A DNA stretch of 42,824 nt from JBPOIC01 sp052034865 (GTDB lineage Bacteria > UBA10199 > JADFYH01). The notes under the pieces are model-generated. The model saw nothing but the letters and a program-made list of their open reading frames with translations. It was not told the origin of the DNA and ran no database searches. Positions 1 through 8,099 of this stretch are shown piece after piece; within the stretch, counting starts at the first letter, position 1, and each line of letters opens with the position of its first letter. The stretch lies in NCBI GenBank assembly GCA_052034865.1, contig JBPOIC010000004.1, forward strand, positions 1 to 42,824, read 5' to 3'. The position numbers and the translations under genes are program-made.

Positions 1-369
1 TTCTTCAAAATGTTCTGGAGAATTGCCAGGAATCAGCTCCAGATAGACATCTCCTAACACTCCCCGGGTTTTCACCTGAGCCATCACATCTTTTGGAATC
101 TGGACATCTTTTCGAAGGCTTAAACGAAGTCGTGCACGATGATCTTTTGTGAGCTCTATCTGGTCGACGATTCCTACGCGGATCCCCGCAAGTAATACGG
201 GGGTTTTGTAATCTATGTTATCAGCGCTTTCGAGCTCCAGATAAAGCGAGTAGGTTCCGCCCGGAGAAAATCGCAAATCGGAAACGCGAATCGTGAGATA
301 GGCAATCCCCAGGAGTACAATGAGGGCGAAGAGACCGACCTTTGCTTGTGTGGTGAGTTTGGAATCCAT
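1..369 (-). CDS. mlaD: MlaD-like MCE-domain lipid-transport protein (3' end outside window)
   Basis: The first 123 codons are present; the gene runs off the left edge. The protein starts with a short cytoplasmic stretch and one membrane anchor (about residues 11-27), followed by an MCE/MlaD domain. Visible marks are the GIRVGIVDQIEL stretch (about 62-73) and RGVLGDVYLELIPG near the window edge, both typical of MCE domains. MlaD proteins form periplasmic hexameric rings that carry phospholipids between the inner and outer membranes, working with the MlaF ATPase and MlaE permease encoded just upstream on the same strand. The ATG start is preceded by AAGGATG at a good distance. Total length cannot be judged. 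Confidence 0.9.
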   Translation of the reverse strand, partial: MDSKLTTQAKVGLFALIVLLGIAYLTIRVSDLRFSPGGTYSLYLELESADNIDYKTPVLLAGIRVGIVDQIELTKDHRARLRLSLRKDVQIPKDVMAQVKTRGVLGDVYLELIPGNSPEHFEE

Positions 370-458
370 AGTTTATCATCCTTTACCTTTTTGAGCTTAA
401 GTAAAGATCAAAGGAATTAATAAAGATTCGCTAACAATGGGCCTTTTTGCTTTGTATT

Positions 459-1205
459 TTAGAGAGAACGTCCTTCTAAAAACTGTCGAACGAAAGGATG
501 CGTGCTTTTTTGAAACTCCTCAGGATTTCCTTCTTCAATCATTTCACCCTGGTGCAAAAGTGCAATTTTATCGCCGATTTCAAAGGCGGATTTCAAATCG
601 TGGCTGATCACCACCGAAGTGATTTGCAATTTGTTTTTCATCTCGAGAATGAGCCTGTCGACTGAATCGGTCATGATGGGATCGAGTCCGGTGGTGGGCT
701 CATCATACAGAATAATCTGGGGTGAGAGGGCAATAGCCCGAGCGAGCCCAACGCGTTTGCGCATTCCCCCGGAAAGCTGGGCCGGGAGTTTGTGCTCTAC
801 ATTCTTTAATCCGACGAGCGCAAGCTTCTCCTCGACGATTTCACGGATTTTTTTTCTGGAGTGGGAAGTGTGCTCTTTTAAGGGGAAGGCGATATTTTCG
901 AATACCGTCATCGAATCAAAAAGGGCGGCATCCTGAAACAGCATGCCGAAATTTTTTCTAAATTCATTCAGATCCCATTCATCCATCTGGCTGATATTTT
1001 TGTCCTGAACCCAGATGTTTCCTGCGTCTGCGCGCATCAGCCCGATTAAATGTTTTAGAAGAACGCTTTTGCCCTCTCCCGATTTTCCCATGATGACGGT
1101 AATTTTTCTGGCAGGAATCTCGAGGTTGATTCCATTTAAAACCCTTTGAGATCCAAAGGCTTTGTGAAGTTTCTCGATGCGAATGATGGGTTTTGTATTT
1201 GTCAT
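459..1205 (-). CDS. mlaF: MlaF-type ABC transporter ATPase
   Basis: ATPase of a phospholipid (Mla/MCE) ABC transporter; it powers lipid exchange through MlaE and the MlaD ring. From the ATG at 1205 the protein is 248 residues. Walker A is GKSGEGKS (about 40-47), the ABC signature is LSGGMRKR and Walker B is ILYDEPTTGLDP. The GEGKS form of Walker A and the SGGM signature are typical of the MlaF/Mkl subfamily. A longer reading from a TTG at 1235 adds ten residues, but neither start has a clear ribosome binding site. I prefer the ATG because homologues begin close to the IRIEKL strand. It lies between mlaE and mlaD in one transcription unit. Confidence 0.93.
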   Translation of the reverse strand: MTNTKPIIRIEKLHKAFGSQRVLNGINLEIPARKITVIMGKSGEGKSVLLKHLIGLMRADAGNIWVQDKNISQMDEWDLNEFRKNFGMLFQDAALFDSMTVFENIAFPLKEHTSHSRKKIREIVEEKLALVGLKNVEHKLPAQLSGGMRKRVGLARAIALSPQIILYDEPTTGLDPIMTDSVDRLILEMKNKLQITSVVISHDLKSAFEIGDKIALLHQGEMIEEGNPEEFQKSTHPFVRQFLEGRSL

Positions 1206-1277
1206 GGAGAAAGAAAATGAGTCGACAGCCTGCAAAATGAAATTGAGAAATGTGGCCAGTCTTTCATTCAGTTCTAA

Positions 1278-2087
1278 TTAAAACTTTGGAAAAAATTCCA
1301 GCACCCAGGTAGTTAAAAAGAAATCCAGAATGAGGATGGTGACCGATGAAATAACGACTGCCTGGGTCGTCGCCCGCCCTACCCCTTCCGCTCCTCCCTG
1401 GGCTGACAAACCCCTCCAGGTTGAAAGCAGGGAAAGAAAACATCCAAAAAAGAAGGCTTTTATAAGCCCTTGAAGGATATCGGAAGGATCCAGGTAGTAA
1501 TCCATGAGATTTAAAAAGGGACCTTCCGGAATTCGCAAAAGATAAACACCAACCAGATATGAACCCAGGATTCCGACTCCATCAAAAAGCCCAGTCAGCA
1601 GAGGAAGCATCCAGACACTGGCAATGAGCCTTGGAACCACAAGGTAATGGATGGGATTGACAGCCATCGTTTTTAAAGCATCTACCTGTTCGGTAACCTG
1701 CATGGTTCCAAGTTCTGCCGCCATTGCAGAACCTGCACGTGCGATGACCATCAAGGCGGTGAAGACGGGAGCAAGCTCGCGAGACAAGGCGATAGCGACT
1801 GTGGAACCGACAAGAGATTCAGCGTTGAAGAGTTTGAAGGAATGACCGATCTGAAGGGCAAAAACGGCACCAGAGAAGGCACCCACCAGCAACACGATCC
1901 AGAGCGAGTGAACCCCGATAATTTCCATCTGTTTCAAATAAAGATCAAAACGGTAAGGTCTTCGGATCATCCAGCGTAAGGTGGTGTAGAAGAAAAAAAG
2001 AAAATCCCCAATACCCTGGATGAGGATCGACAGTGGCGTCATCAGGCGATCAAAAAACCGGTTCGTGAAAAAAATAAGTGTCTTCAT
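1278..2087 (-). CDS. mlaE: MlaE-type ABC transporter permease
   Basis: Integral inner-membrane permease of the Mla phospholipid transporter, 269 residues, close to the family norm of about 260. There are about five to six hydrophobic segments. The MlaE hallmark ARAGSAMAAELGTM lies at about 116-129, and a conserved glycine-rich loop follows near GVGILGSYLVG. The gene starts three bases after the alr stop codon, so alr, mlaE, mlaF and mlaD probably share one transcript. The periplasmic carrier gene mlaC is not here but about 20 kb away (22287-22991). A phosphate-type or drug-type permease is excluded by the MlaE signature. Confidence 0.94.
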   Translation of the reverse strand: MKTLIFFTNRFFDRLMTPLSILIQGIGDFLFFFYTTLRWMIRRPYRFDLYLKQMEIIGVHSLWIVLLVGAFSGAVFALQIGHSFKLFNAESLVGSTVAIALSRELAPVFTALMVIARAGSAMAAELGTMQVTEQVDALKTMAVNPIHYLVVPRLIASVWMLPLLTGLFDGVGILGSYLVGVYLLRIPEGPFLNLMDYYLDPSDILQGLIKAFFFGCFLSLLSTWRGLSAQGGAEGVGRATTQAVVISSVTILILDFFLTTWVLEFFPKF

Positions 2088-2090
2088 GAT

Positions 2091-3224
2091 TTATATTTTT
2101 TCTCCGCTACTCAGTACGAGTCGAGGCACCCGTGATGAAATGGAGCAAAAGATTTCATAAGAAATCGTTCCGATCCAGTCAGCGATTTCTTCGGCCCGGA
2201 TACACTGGCTTTCCTGTTTTCCCAGTAAAACGACCTCTTCACCCAATTGAATATTTGGAAGATCGGTTACATCAATTAGAGTGAGATCCATACAAACCCG
2301 TCCGACAACTGGAACCCGTTTTTCTCGAATAAGCACCTCTCCCCGGTTTGAAAGTTTTCTCGAATAGCCATCTGCGTAACCAACCGGAAGGACGGCGATT
2401 TGACTGGTTCGTTTGGTTTTAAAAGTTCCACTGTAGGAAAGCGGAGAATCTTTTGGAAATTCCTTGAGGGAAATGATGGAGGTTTTCCAGGTAAGAACCG
2501 GCTGAAGATTGATTTCATTGATATAACGGGGGTGGGGATAGGAACCGTAAAGAGCAATTCCGGGTCTGACCCAATCGCAGTGATGGAGTTGTCCATCCAG
2601 TAACGCAGCAGAATTGGCGATGTGGTAAACCGGCAGAGAAAGCCCTGATTGAAGGACAGCGTGTTTTAGCAAGTCAAAACGATGGATCTGTTCTCGTGTG
2701 AAAGAAGGATCAGCCTCATCGGCTTTTGCAAAATGAGAGAGAATGCCTTTGAGTTTCAGATTGGGATAACCTTCGATAAGCTTTAGAAAATAAGGGAGTT
2801 GCTGTGGAAAAATACCCAGACGCCCCATTCCCGTATCGACTTTCAAATGAAAATCCAGAACGGATTTTGAATTAGAGCCTTTTCGGGCCAGATGATGAAT
2901 TTCATCCTCATTAAAAAGAACAGGCGTTATTTGATATTCCAGAAGATCATCTCGTGCAGCTCCCAGACTACCCCCCAGACACAAGATGGGAACCTGAATT
3001 CCTGCTTTACGAAGCTCGATTCCTTCTTCGATGGAAGAAACACCGAGAACCGTACTTCCCTCCTGAACAAGGGTGCGGGCTACGGCAGGCGCTCCATGAC
3101 CATAGGCATTAGCTTTTACTATGGACATGACTTCACCCACACCGGCCCGTAATTTGAGCTCGCGATAATTATGTCGAAGGGAAGCCAGATCGATTTCGCA
3201 GATTGTCGGACGAAAAAGAGGCAT
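2091..3224 (-). CDS. alr: Alanine racemase
   Basis: PLP-dependent racemase that makes D-alanine for peptidoglycan; cytoplasmic. From the ATG at 3224 it has 377 residues, a normal Alr length. The PLP lysine is in VKANAYGHG (K37), and the C-terminal catalytic tyrosine region is seen as PVGYADGYSR. The MGRLG motif and the C-terminal GRVCMDL strand are also present. An in-frame TTG at 3275 would add 17 residues (IGTRSVNR...) but has no ribosome binding site and does not look like a family N-terminus. The gene is divergent from the hydrolase at 3289 and lies directly upstream of mlaE, an unusual pairing of a wall gene with lipid transport genes. Confidence 0.95.
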   Translation of the reverse strand: MPLFRPTICEIDLASLRHNYRELKLRAGVGEVMSIVKANAYGHGAPAVARTLVQEGSTVLGVSSIEEGIELRKAGIQVPILCLGGSLGAARDDLLEYQITPVLFNEDEIHHLARKGSNSKSVLDFHLKVDTGMGRLGIFPQQLPYFLKLIEGYPNLKLKGILSHFAKADEADPSFTREQIHRFDLLKHAVLQSGLSLPVYHIANSAALLDGQLHHCDWVRPGIALYGSYPHPRYINEINLQPVLTWKTSIISLKEFPKDSPLSYSGTFKTKRTSQIAVLPVGYADGYSRKLSNRGEVLIREKRVPVVGRVCMDLTLIDVTDLPNIQLGEEVVLLGKQESQCIRAEEIADWIGTISYEIFCSISSRVPRLVLSSGEKI

Positions 3225-3288
3225 GGAGTGTTTGGTAAAATTCACTTTTCGATTTACGCTTCTGGTTCCTATCAACTAGGATAAAATC

Positions 3289-4059
3289 ATGTCAAAGTTT
3301 AAAATTACCTTCATCGGTCATGCCACCTGCCTCATCGAAATTGATGGAAAATTTTTTCTTACTGATCCCAATTTTTCCAAAAAAGTTCTTTTCGTAAAGC
3401 GTGCTCAAGAACCTGGAATTAGACCTCAGGACCTTCCTCCGCTGACAGCCCTCTTAGTCACCCACGCCCATTATGATCATCTAGATCTGTTCAGCTACAA
3501 ATACTTTTCGTCTGATATCCCCATCATTCTTCCAGAAGGATTGGGGGCCTTCGTTTCAAAATTTTTAAAAAATCCGATTATAGAAATTCCCGCCTGGGGC
3601 GAGCATGAGCTGGAGGGAGTGCAGATTCATGCAGTACCTGTAAAACATCAGGGGTTTCGTTTGTGTGGACTCACCTGGCGGGCAACGACGGGTTACATTA
3701 TTGGATCAAAAACCCATAAGATCTTTTTTCCTGGAGACACAGCCTACGGAGATCATTTCAAACAGATTTCAAATCTGCATAATATCGATACGGCCCTGCT
3801 TCCTATTGGAGCTTATGAACCTCAATGGATCATGAAATCCAGACACATGAACCCACCTGAGGCATTGAAGGCATTTGCTGATTTACAGGCAAAGACACTC
3901 ATCCCCTATCACTTTGGGGCTTTTAAGATTTCTCAGGAGCCGCTTGAGGCCCCTTCCGAATGGATGAAAAAATTGCTTGAAGAAAAACCCAACGAGGCGG
4001 TTCGAATGCTTGATCCGGGCGAGTCTTATGAAAAAAAGTTTGTTTTTGATGCGTCCTGA
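3289..4059 (+). CDS. Metallo-beta-lactamase-fold hydrolase, NAPE-PLD/UlaG-like
   Basis: 256-residue metal-dependent hydrolase. The metal site THAHYDHLD (His59, His61, Asp63, His64) and the later PGDTAYGDHF and PYHFGAF motifs are all in place, so the protein should bind two metals. The early GHATCLIE strand followed by a DPNF turn, and the PIGAYEPQW segment with a conserved MNP downstream, resemble the NAPE-hydrolysing phospholipase D and UlaG-like branch more than true beta-lactamases or RNases. The substrate is not known; a lipid or phosphodiester is possible by family analogy. It is transcribed away from alr across a 64-bp shared upstream region. No signal peptide is visible. Confidence 0.85.
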   Translation: MSKFKITFIGHATCLIEIDGKFFLTDPNFSKKVLFVKRAQEPGIRPQDLPPLTALLVTHAHYDHLDLFSYKYFSSDIPIILPEGLGAFVSKFLKNPIIEIPAWGEHELEGVQIHAVPVKHQGFRLCGLTWRATTGYIIGSKTHKIFFPGDTAYGDHFKQISNLHNIDTALLPIGAYEPQWIMKSRHMNPPEALKAFADLQAKTLIPYHFGAFKISQEPLEAPSEWMKKLLEEKPNEAVRMLDPGESYEKKFVFDAS

Positions 4060-4144
4060 TACGATGTTTTATCGATGAGGATGAAATGGCATTCTTTCAC
4101 AACCGATGATTTTAAAATCACCCGATTTGAATTCAACACTCACC

Positions 4145-4561
4145 TTACTGAGTCTCCAGAATCTCTTTAAAGTTTTTTAAATTTCCCTTCACATCCCACT
4201 TGGTGACCCCAGTCATTTTAGAGACAATTTCTTTCCATCTCGAATGGGGTTCCACCTCCATCTCGACACGCACACGGCATCCATCCGGTTCATGCTCGAA
4301 GGTTACTTCGCCTGCATTGAAATTACTTCCCGAGGTTGAACGCCACGAAACCCGCTGATTGGGCTCCATTGCAGTGATGTCAGCATCCCATTCTTCCTGA
4401 ACCCCTGCAATATTGGCTCGCCAGTGAAGGCGTCTATCTCCAATCCTCTGTACTTCTTCGATGTTATCCATGAACTCTGGAAACCGCTCAAAGGAAGTCC
4501 AAAGCTGATAGGCCTTCTCGATGGGCGCATTAACGTGAATTTCTTTTTGGATTTTTTCCAT
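4145..4561 (-). CDS. SRPBCC-fold (polyketide cyclase/START-like) protein
   Basis: Small 138-residue helix-grip protein. It opens with the typical EIHVNAPIEKAYQLWTSFER pattern and FPEFMDNIEEVQRIG, as in coenzyme-Q-binding COQ10/cyclase-dehydrase relatives. Such proteins bind hydrophobic ligands in a central cavity; the ligand here is unknown. The ATG at 4561 has a strong ribosome binding site (AAGGGGG). It follows phoU on the same strand, but the 130-bp gap holds a promoter-like element with an internal palindrome, so it need not be part of the phosphate operon. Confidence 0.83.
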   Translation of the reverse strand: MEKIQKEIHVNAPIEKAYQLWTSFERFPEFMDNIEEVQRIGDRRLHWRANIAGVQEEWDADITAMEPNQRVSWRSTSGSNFNAGEVTFEHEPDGCRVRVEMEVEPHSRWKEIVSKMTGVTKWDVKGNLKNFKEILETQ

Positions 4562-4600
4562 AACCAACCCCCTTCATTGTCAGCAAAATTCCTCATTCCC

Positions 4601-4630
4601 AATATGGTCCCTGCAATCCTGCAGGGTCAA
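4601..4630 (-). promoter_or_regulatory. Putative promoter with palindrome in the spacer, upstream of the SRPBCC gene
   Basis: On the minus strand TTGACC (4630-4625) and CATATT (4606-4601) are separated by 18 bp. The spacer region contains a perfect 7-bp inverted repeat, CCCTGCA-N4-TGCAGGG (4609-4626). No T-run follows, so this does not look like a terminator. A DNA-binding repressor covering the spacer is one reading. This is inference from sequence only. Confidence 0.4.
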
Positions 4631-4691
4631 GGTTGGTAGGTAATTTCCTGTAAAGTTTTGATTGGGGTGGATCTGTAATGGAGGGAGAATG

Positions 4692-5366
4692 CTAAACAGC
4701 GCCCAGGCGAGGATGGCGGACATCTTTACCATGGATCATGAAAACAACCATTTCTGCAACATTGGTGGCATGATCTGCCAGGCGCTCAAGGTATTTGGCA
4801 ACATATGTAATGCGGACAGCACGGGAAATATTTTGAGTATCTTCCTTCATGAGTAAAATGAGTTCATCGAAAATTTTCTGAGTGAGATCATCAACATTGT
4901 CATCCTGAGAAATAACGGATTTTGCCAGCCCTTCATTTCGGGTGACAAAGGCATCCAGGGAATCTTTCATCATCTTTTGAGACATTTGAGCAAGGATCGG
5001 CAAGTGAACATAGGGTTTCAAGGCAGGTTCATTGGCAAGCTCCAGAGCTCGTTCGGCAATGTTGACACCCAAATCTCCCATTCGTTCAATATCGGTCACG
5101 ACTTTCAGACTCATCACAATAAACCTCAGATCAGAGGCGGTAGGTTGTCTGAGTGCAAGAAGGTTAAAGCAATGCTCATCGATTTCCTTTTCCAGCCGGT
5201 TGACGGCCTGATCCTGTAAAATCAGTTCATTGGCCAGTTGGGTGTCTGCCTGAATGAGAGATTGCACTGCCTTCGATACGATCTCTTCAGCACGTCCTCC
5301 CATAAGAAGCAGTTTTTCACGGAGGGTTTTCAGCTCTTGTTCATAATTTTTTGAGGTGTGTTCCAT
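4692..5366 (-). CDS. phoU: Phosphate transport regulator PhoU
   Basis: 224-residue all-helical protein with two PhoU repeats. The family patterns LLLMGGRAEEIVSKAVQSL (first helix pair) and VVTDIERMGDLGVNIAERA (about 89-107) are visible, and the second repeat carries the matching YLERLADHATNVAEMVVF near the C-terminus. PhoU binds metal clusters and dampens phosphate uptake and Pho signalling through PstB and the sensor kinase. No phoR or phoB is in the window. The ATG at 5366 has an AGGAA site. It lies 66 bp after pstB and closes the classic pstCAB-phoU order. Confidence 0.95.
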   Translation of the reverse strand: MEHTSKNYEQELKTLREKLLLMGGRAEEIVSKAVQSLIQADTQLANELILQDQAVNRLEKEIDEHCFNLLALRQPTASDLRFIVMSLKVVTDIERMGDLGVNIAERALELANEPALKPYVHLPILAQMSQKMMKDSLDAFVTRNEGLAKSVISQDDNVDDLTQKIFDELILLMKEDTQNISRAVRITYVAKYLERLADHATNVAEMVVFMIHGKDVRHPRLGAV

Positions 5367-5432
5367 GAAGGCTTCCTTATCAGTGGGACTTGATTATATC
5401 GAAAGTCAGTAGCGTGTTTACTCTTGAAGATC

Positions 5433-6191
5433 TTATCCAAATCTTCCGGTGATGTAATCTTCTGTTAAACTGGAAGAAGGGTTTCTGAAAATCTTTTTGG
5501 TATCATCGAACTCTATGAGTTTTCCATTCAATAAGAATGCGGTTTTATCTGATACTCGCGCAGCCTGTTGCATATTGTGAGTGACCACAACGATGGTATA
5601 TTCCTTTTTCAACTCCTCCATGAGCTGCTCTACACGGGCAGTGGATATAGGATCAAGGGCTGAGCAGGGCTCATCCATGAGAAGGATCTCCGGGCTGACA
5701 GCCAGGGCACGGGCGATACAAAGTCTTTGCTGTTGTCCTCCGGAAAGAAAGGTTCCTGGACGGTAAAGATTATCTTTTACCTCATCCCAAAGAGCAGCCA
5801 TCCGCAGACATTTCTCGACGGTTTCAAGGGATTTTTTTTTGTTCAGCCCCCCTCCGAGTTTAAGTCCTGCAATCACATTATCGAAAATGGAAAGGGTTGG
5901 AAAAGGATTGGGACGCTGAAAAACCATACCGATTCGACGACGGATGAGAACAGGATCAACATTAGGATGATAGATGTTGATCCCATCAACCCAGATCTCC
6001 CCTTCTGTTCGCGCATTGGGTCCGACTTCGTGCATGCGATTCATACAGCGCACGAGGGTTGATTTTCCACAACCCGATGGGCCGATGATGGCAGTCACCT
6101 GAAGAGGATCTATTTTCAGATTTAAGCCATGAAGGACCTGCTTGGATCCGAAAAAGGCATTCAGATTTTTAACTTCGATTCCATCAGACAT
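5433..6191 (-). CDS. pstB: Phosphate ABC transporter ATPase PstB
   Basis: 252-residue ATPase of the high-affinity phosphate importer. Walker A is GPSGCGKST (about 34-42), the Q-loop lies in GMVFQRPNPFP (the PNPFP stretch is diagnostic for PstB), the signature is LSGGQQQRL and Walker B is LLMDEPCSALDP. The ATG at 6191 has AAGGAA upstream. It follows pstA by 49 bp and precedes phoU. The length and motifs fit PstB closely, and no key residue is missing. Confidence 0.97.
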   Translation of the reverse strand: MSDGIEVKNLNAFFGSKQVLHGLNLKIDPLQVTAIIGPSGCGKSTLVRCMNRMHEVGPNARTEGEIWVDGINIYHPNVDPVLIRRRIGMVFQRPNPFPTLSIFDNVIAGLKLGGGLNKKKSLETVEKCLRMAALWDEVKDNLYRPGTFLSGGQQQRLCIARALAVSPEILLMDEPCSALDPISTARVEQLMEELKKEYTIVVVTHNMQQAARVSDKTAFLLNGKLIEFDDTKKIFRNPSSSLTEDYITGRFG

Positions 6192-6240
6192 AAAGTTCCT
6201 TGAATCTCAGGTTAGCTTCTCACTCATCGTATAATTTATA

Positions 6241-7077
6241 TTATTTTCTGGAAGTGAGCAGTCGTGCTCCCAAATTGATCAAAAGACTCATTCCCACCAA
6301 AACCAAAGATCCAGCCCATGCCTGGGCATGCCATTCTTCATAAGGTCCTGTAGCGTAAGTATAAATTTGAAGAGTGAGCGCTGCCATCGGCTGGAAAATA
6401 TCAGTTTGCCAGAATTGGTTTCCAAAGGCTGTAAAAATGAGGGGCGCTGTTTCACCAGCAATTCGAGCCATTGAAAGAATTACAGCAGTTAAAATGCCTC
6501 CCTTGGCTGTACTCAAGACAATCTTGATGAGCACCTTCCAGTAGGGAATTCCCAGGGCCAAGGCCCCTTCCCGCAAACTATGTGGAACTAAACGTACGAC
6601 TTCTTCGGTCGTCCGCACGATCATCGGAATCATCAGAAGGCTTAAGGCAAAACCTCCTGAAATACCGGAAAAATGTCCCATGGGGATGACCAGCAAAGCA
6701 TAGGCAAAAAGCCCCATCACAACTGAAGGAAATCCATTCAACACATCCGTCAGGTAACGGACCAGCGACCCATAATGATGATTGCCGTACTCAGCCAGAT
6801 AAAGACCGGTGGCTATGCCAAACGGAATTCCGATTATTGAGGCTAAAGAAATTAAGGTGAGGGTTCCCAGAATGGCATTGGCCATACCTCCTCCAGTTTC
6901 GCCGGGAGGGACTGGAAGTTGGGTAAAGAAATTCCAGTTAATGGAAGCTGATCCTTTATAAATGACATACCCCAAAACTAGGCTGAGTACTGTTACGCCA
7001 GCCAGTGATGAAACAACACAGAAGGTGGCCACAAAACGGTTAGTCCATTTACGTCGATAGTAATGAAATCCTTTCAA
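6241..7077 (-). CDS. pstA: Phosphate ABC transporter permease PstA
   Basis: 278-residue inner-membrane permease with about six hydrophobic segments and the EAA-type loop around REGALALGIPYWKV. The GIPFGIATGLYLAEYG and LNGFPSVVMGLFAY stretches are typical of PstA. The start is a TTG at 7077, supported by a GAGGTG ribosome binding site and by a four-base overlap (TTGA) with the pstC stop codon, which suggests translational coupling. It pairs with PstC to form the phosphate channel. Confidence 0.94.
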   Translation of the reverse strand: MKGFHYYRRKWTNRFVATFCVVSSLAGVTVLSLVLGYVIYKGSASINWNFFTQLPVPPGETGGGMANAILGTLTLISLASIIGIPFGIATGLYLAEYGNHHYGSLVRYLTDVLNGFPSVVMGLFAYALLVIPMGHFSGISGGFALSLLMIPMIVRTTEEVVRLVPHSLREGALALGIPYWKVLIKIVLSTAKGGILTAVILSMARIAGETAPLIFTAFGNQFWQTDIFQPMAALTLQIYTYATGPYEEWHAQAWAGSLVLVGMSLLINLGARLLTSRK

Positions 7078-8060
7078 CGGGCACCTCGCATTTCTCTTCG
7101 AACCAAAAGTCTTGCGAAGCCATTGATAATCAAGGTCACGATCACCAGCAAAAGTCCGACCTCGGCAAGAGCAGAAAGGTAAAGTGGTGTTGTTGCTTCG
7201 GCAAACTCACTTGCAATAACTGAAGAGAGGCTGTGGCTGGGTGCCAGTATTGATATGGAAATTTCGGGTCGATTTCCAATCAGCATGGTCACGGCCATGG
7301 TTTCACCAATCGCGCGACCAAGACCCAGAATGATTGCTCCAAGAATCCCTGATTTGGACATTCGCAGCACAACCAAACGAATGCTCTCCCACCGCGTTCC
7401 GCCCAACGCAAACACGGCTTCACGCATTTCCTGAGGAACGGAAAGAAAGATTTCTTTCGAGATCGAGGTGATCGTTGGAAGGATCATGATGGTAAGAATC
7501 AGGCTTCCTGATAAAAGACTGGGCCCAAAAAAAGGCCCTTTAAATAAAGAAACCGAATTGAGAGGCAAAAACAGGTGAGGAACAACCGTTTCCCTTAAAA
7601 AGGGAATCAGAACGAAAATCCCCCATAGCCCATAAATGACACTGGGAATGGCTGCCAAAAGCTCAATCACAAATGAGATGATTTTTCGAAACCAGGCAGG
7701 TGCCCATTCAGAAAGAAATAATGCGGTCCCCAAAGAGAGAGGTACGGCCATGAAAAGAGCCAGGAAAGAAGTCATGAGGGTGCCATAAATAAAAGGCAAA
7801 GCACCAAACTCTTGCGAATAAGGATCCCAAACTTTGCCAGTAATAAAGTGGAACCCAAATTGATGGAGGGTGAGCGAGGAAGAGCGAACGAGTTGAACCA
7901 GAATTGCGCCAATGATTAAAAGAATGACGAAAGATATGGCCGCCAAAAATCCTTTAAAAACGGCATCAGGATTCCACTTCCGTCTTCGATATTTCAGAAG
8001 GGCTTGAGCATTGATTTTGATTTTTTGAGCTGGGTCAGTCGTCATTGTGGGCAGGCTCAT
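7074..8060 (-). CDS. pstC: Phosphate ABC transporter permease PstC
   Basis: Permease partner of PstA, 328 residues from the ATG at 8060. About six membrane segments are visible. The LLAAIPSVIYGLWGIFVLIP stretch and the EAA loop around REAVFALGGTRWESI are PstC hallmarks. The start is uncertain: in-frame TTG (8084), ATG (8060) and ATG (8045) are all possible and none has a strong ribosome binding site. The porin stop lies only 39 bp upstream of the chosen start, and pstA overlaps the 3' end, so the genes are co-transcribed. Confidence 0.93.
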   Translation of the reverse strand: MSLPTMTTDPAQKIKINAQALLKYRRRKWNPDAVFKGFLAAISFVILLIIGAILVQLVRSSSLTLHQFGFHFITGKVWDPYSQEFGALPFIYGTLMTSFLALFMAVPLSLGTALFLSEWAPAWFRKIISFVIELLAAIPSVIYGLWGIFVLIPFLRETVVPHLFLPLNSVSLFKGPFFGPSLLSGSLILTIMILPTITSISKEIFLSVPQEMREAVFALGGTRWESIRLVVLRMSKSGILGAIILGLGRAIGETMAVTMLIGNRPEISISILAPSHSLSSVIASEFAEATTPLYLSALAEVGLLLVIVTLIINGFARLLVRREMRGAR

Positions 8061-8099
8061 AGCCCACTTTAAATTGGGGGGCAAGATTTTCTGTTGGGT

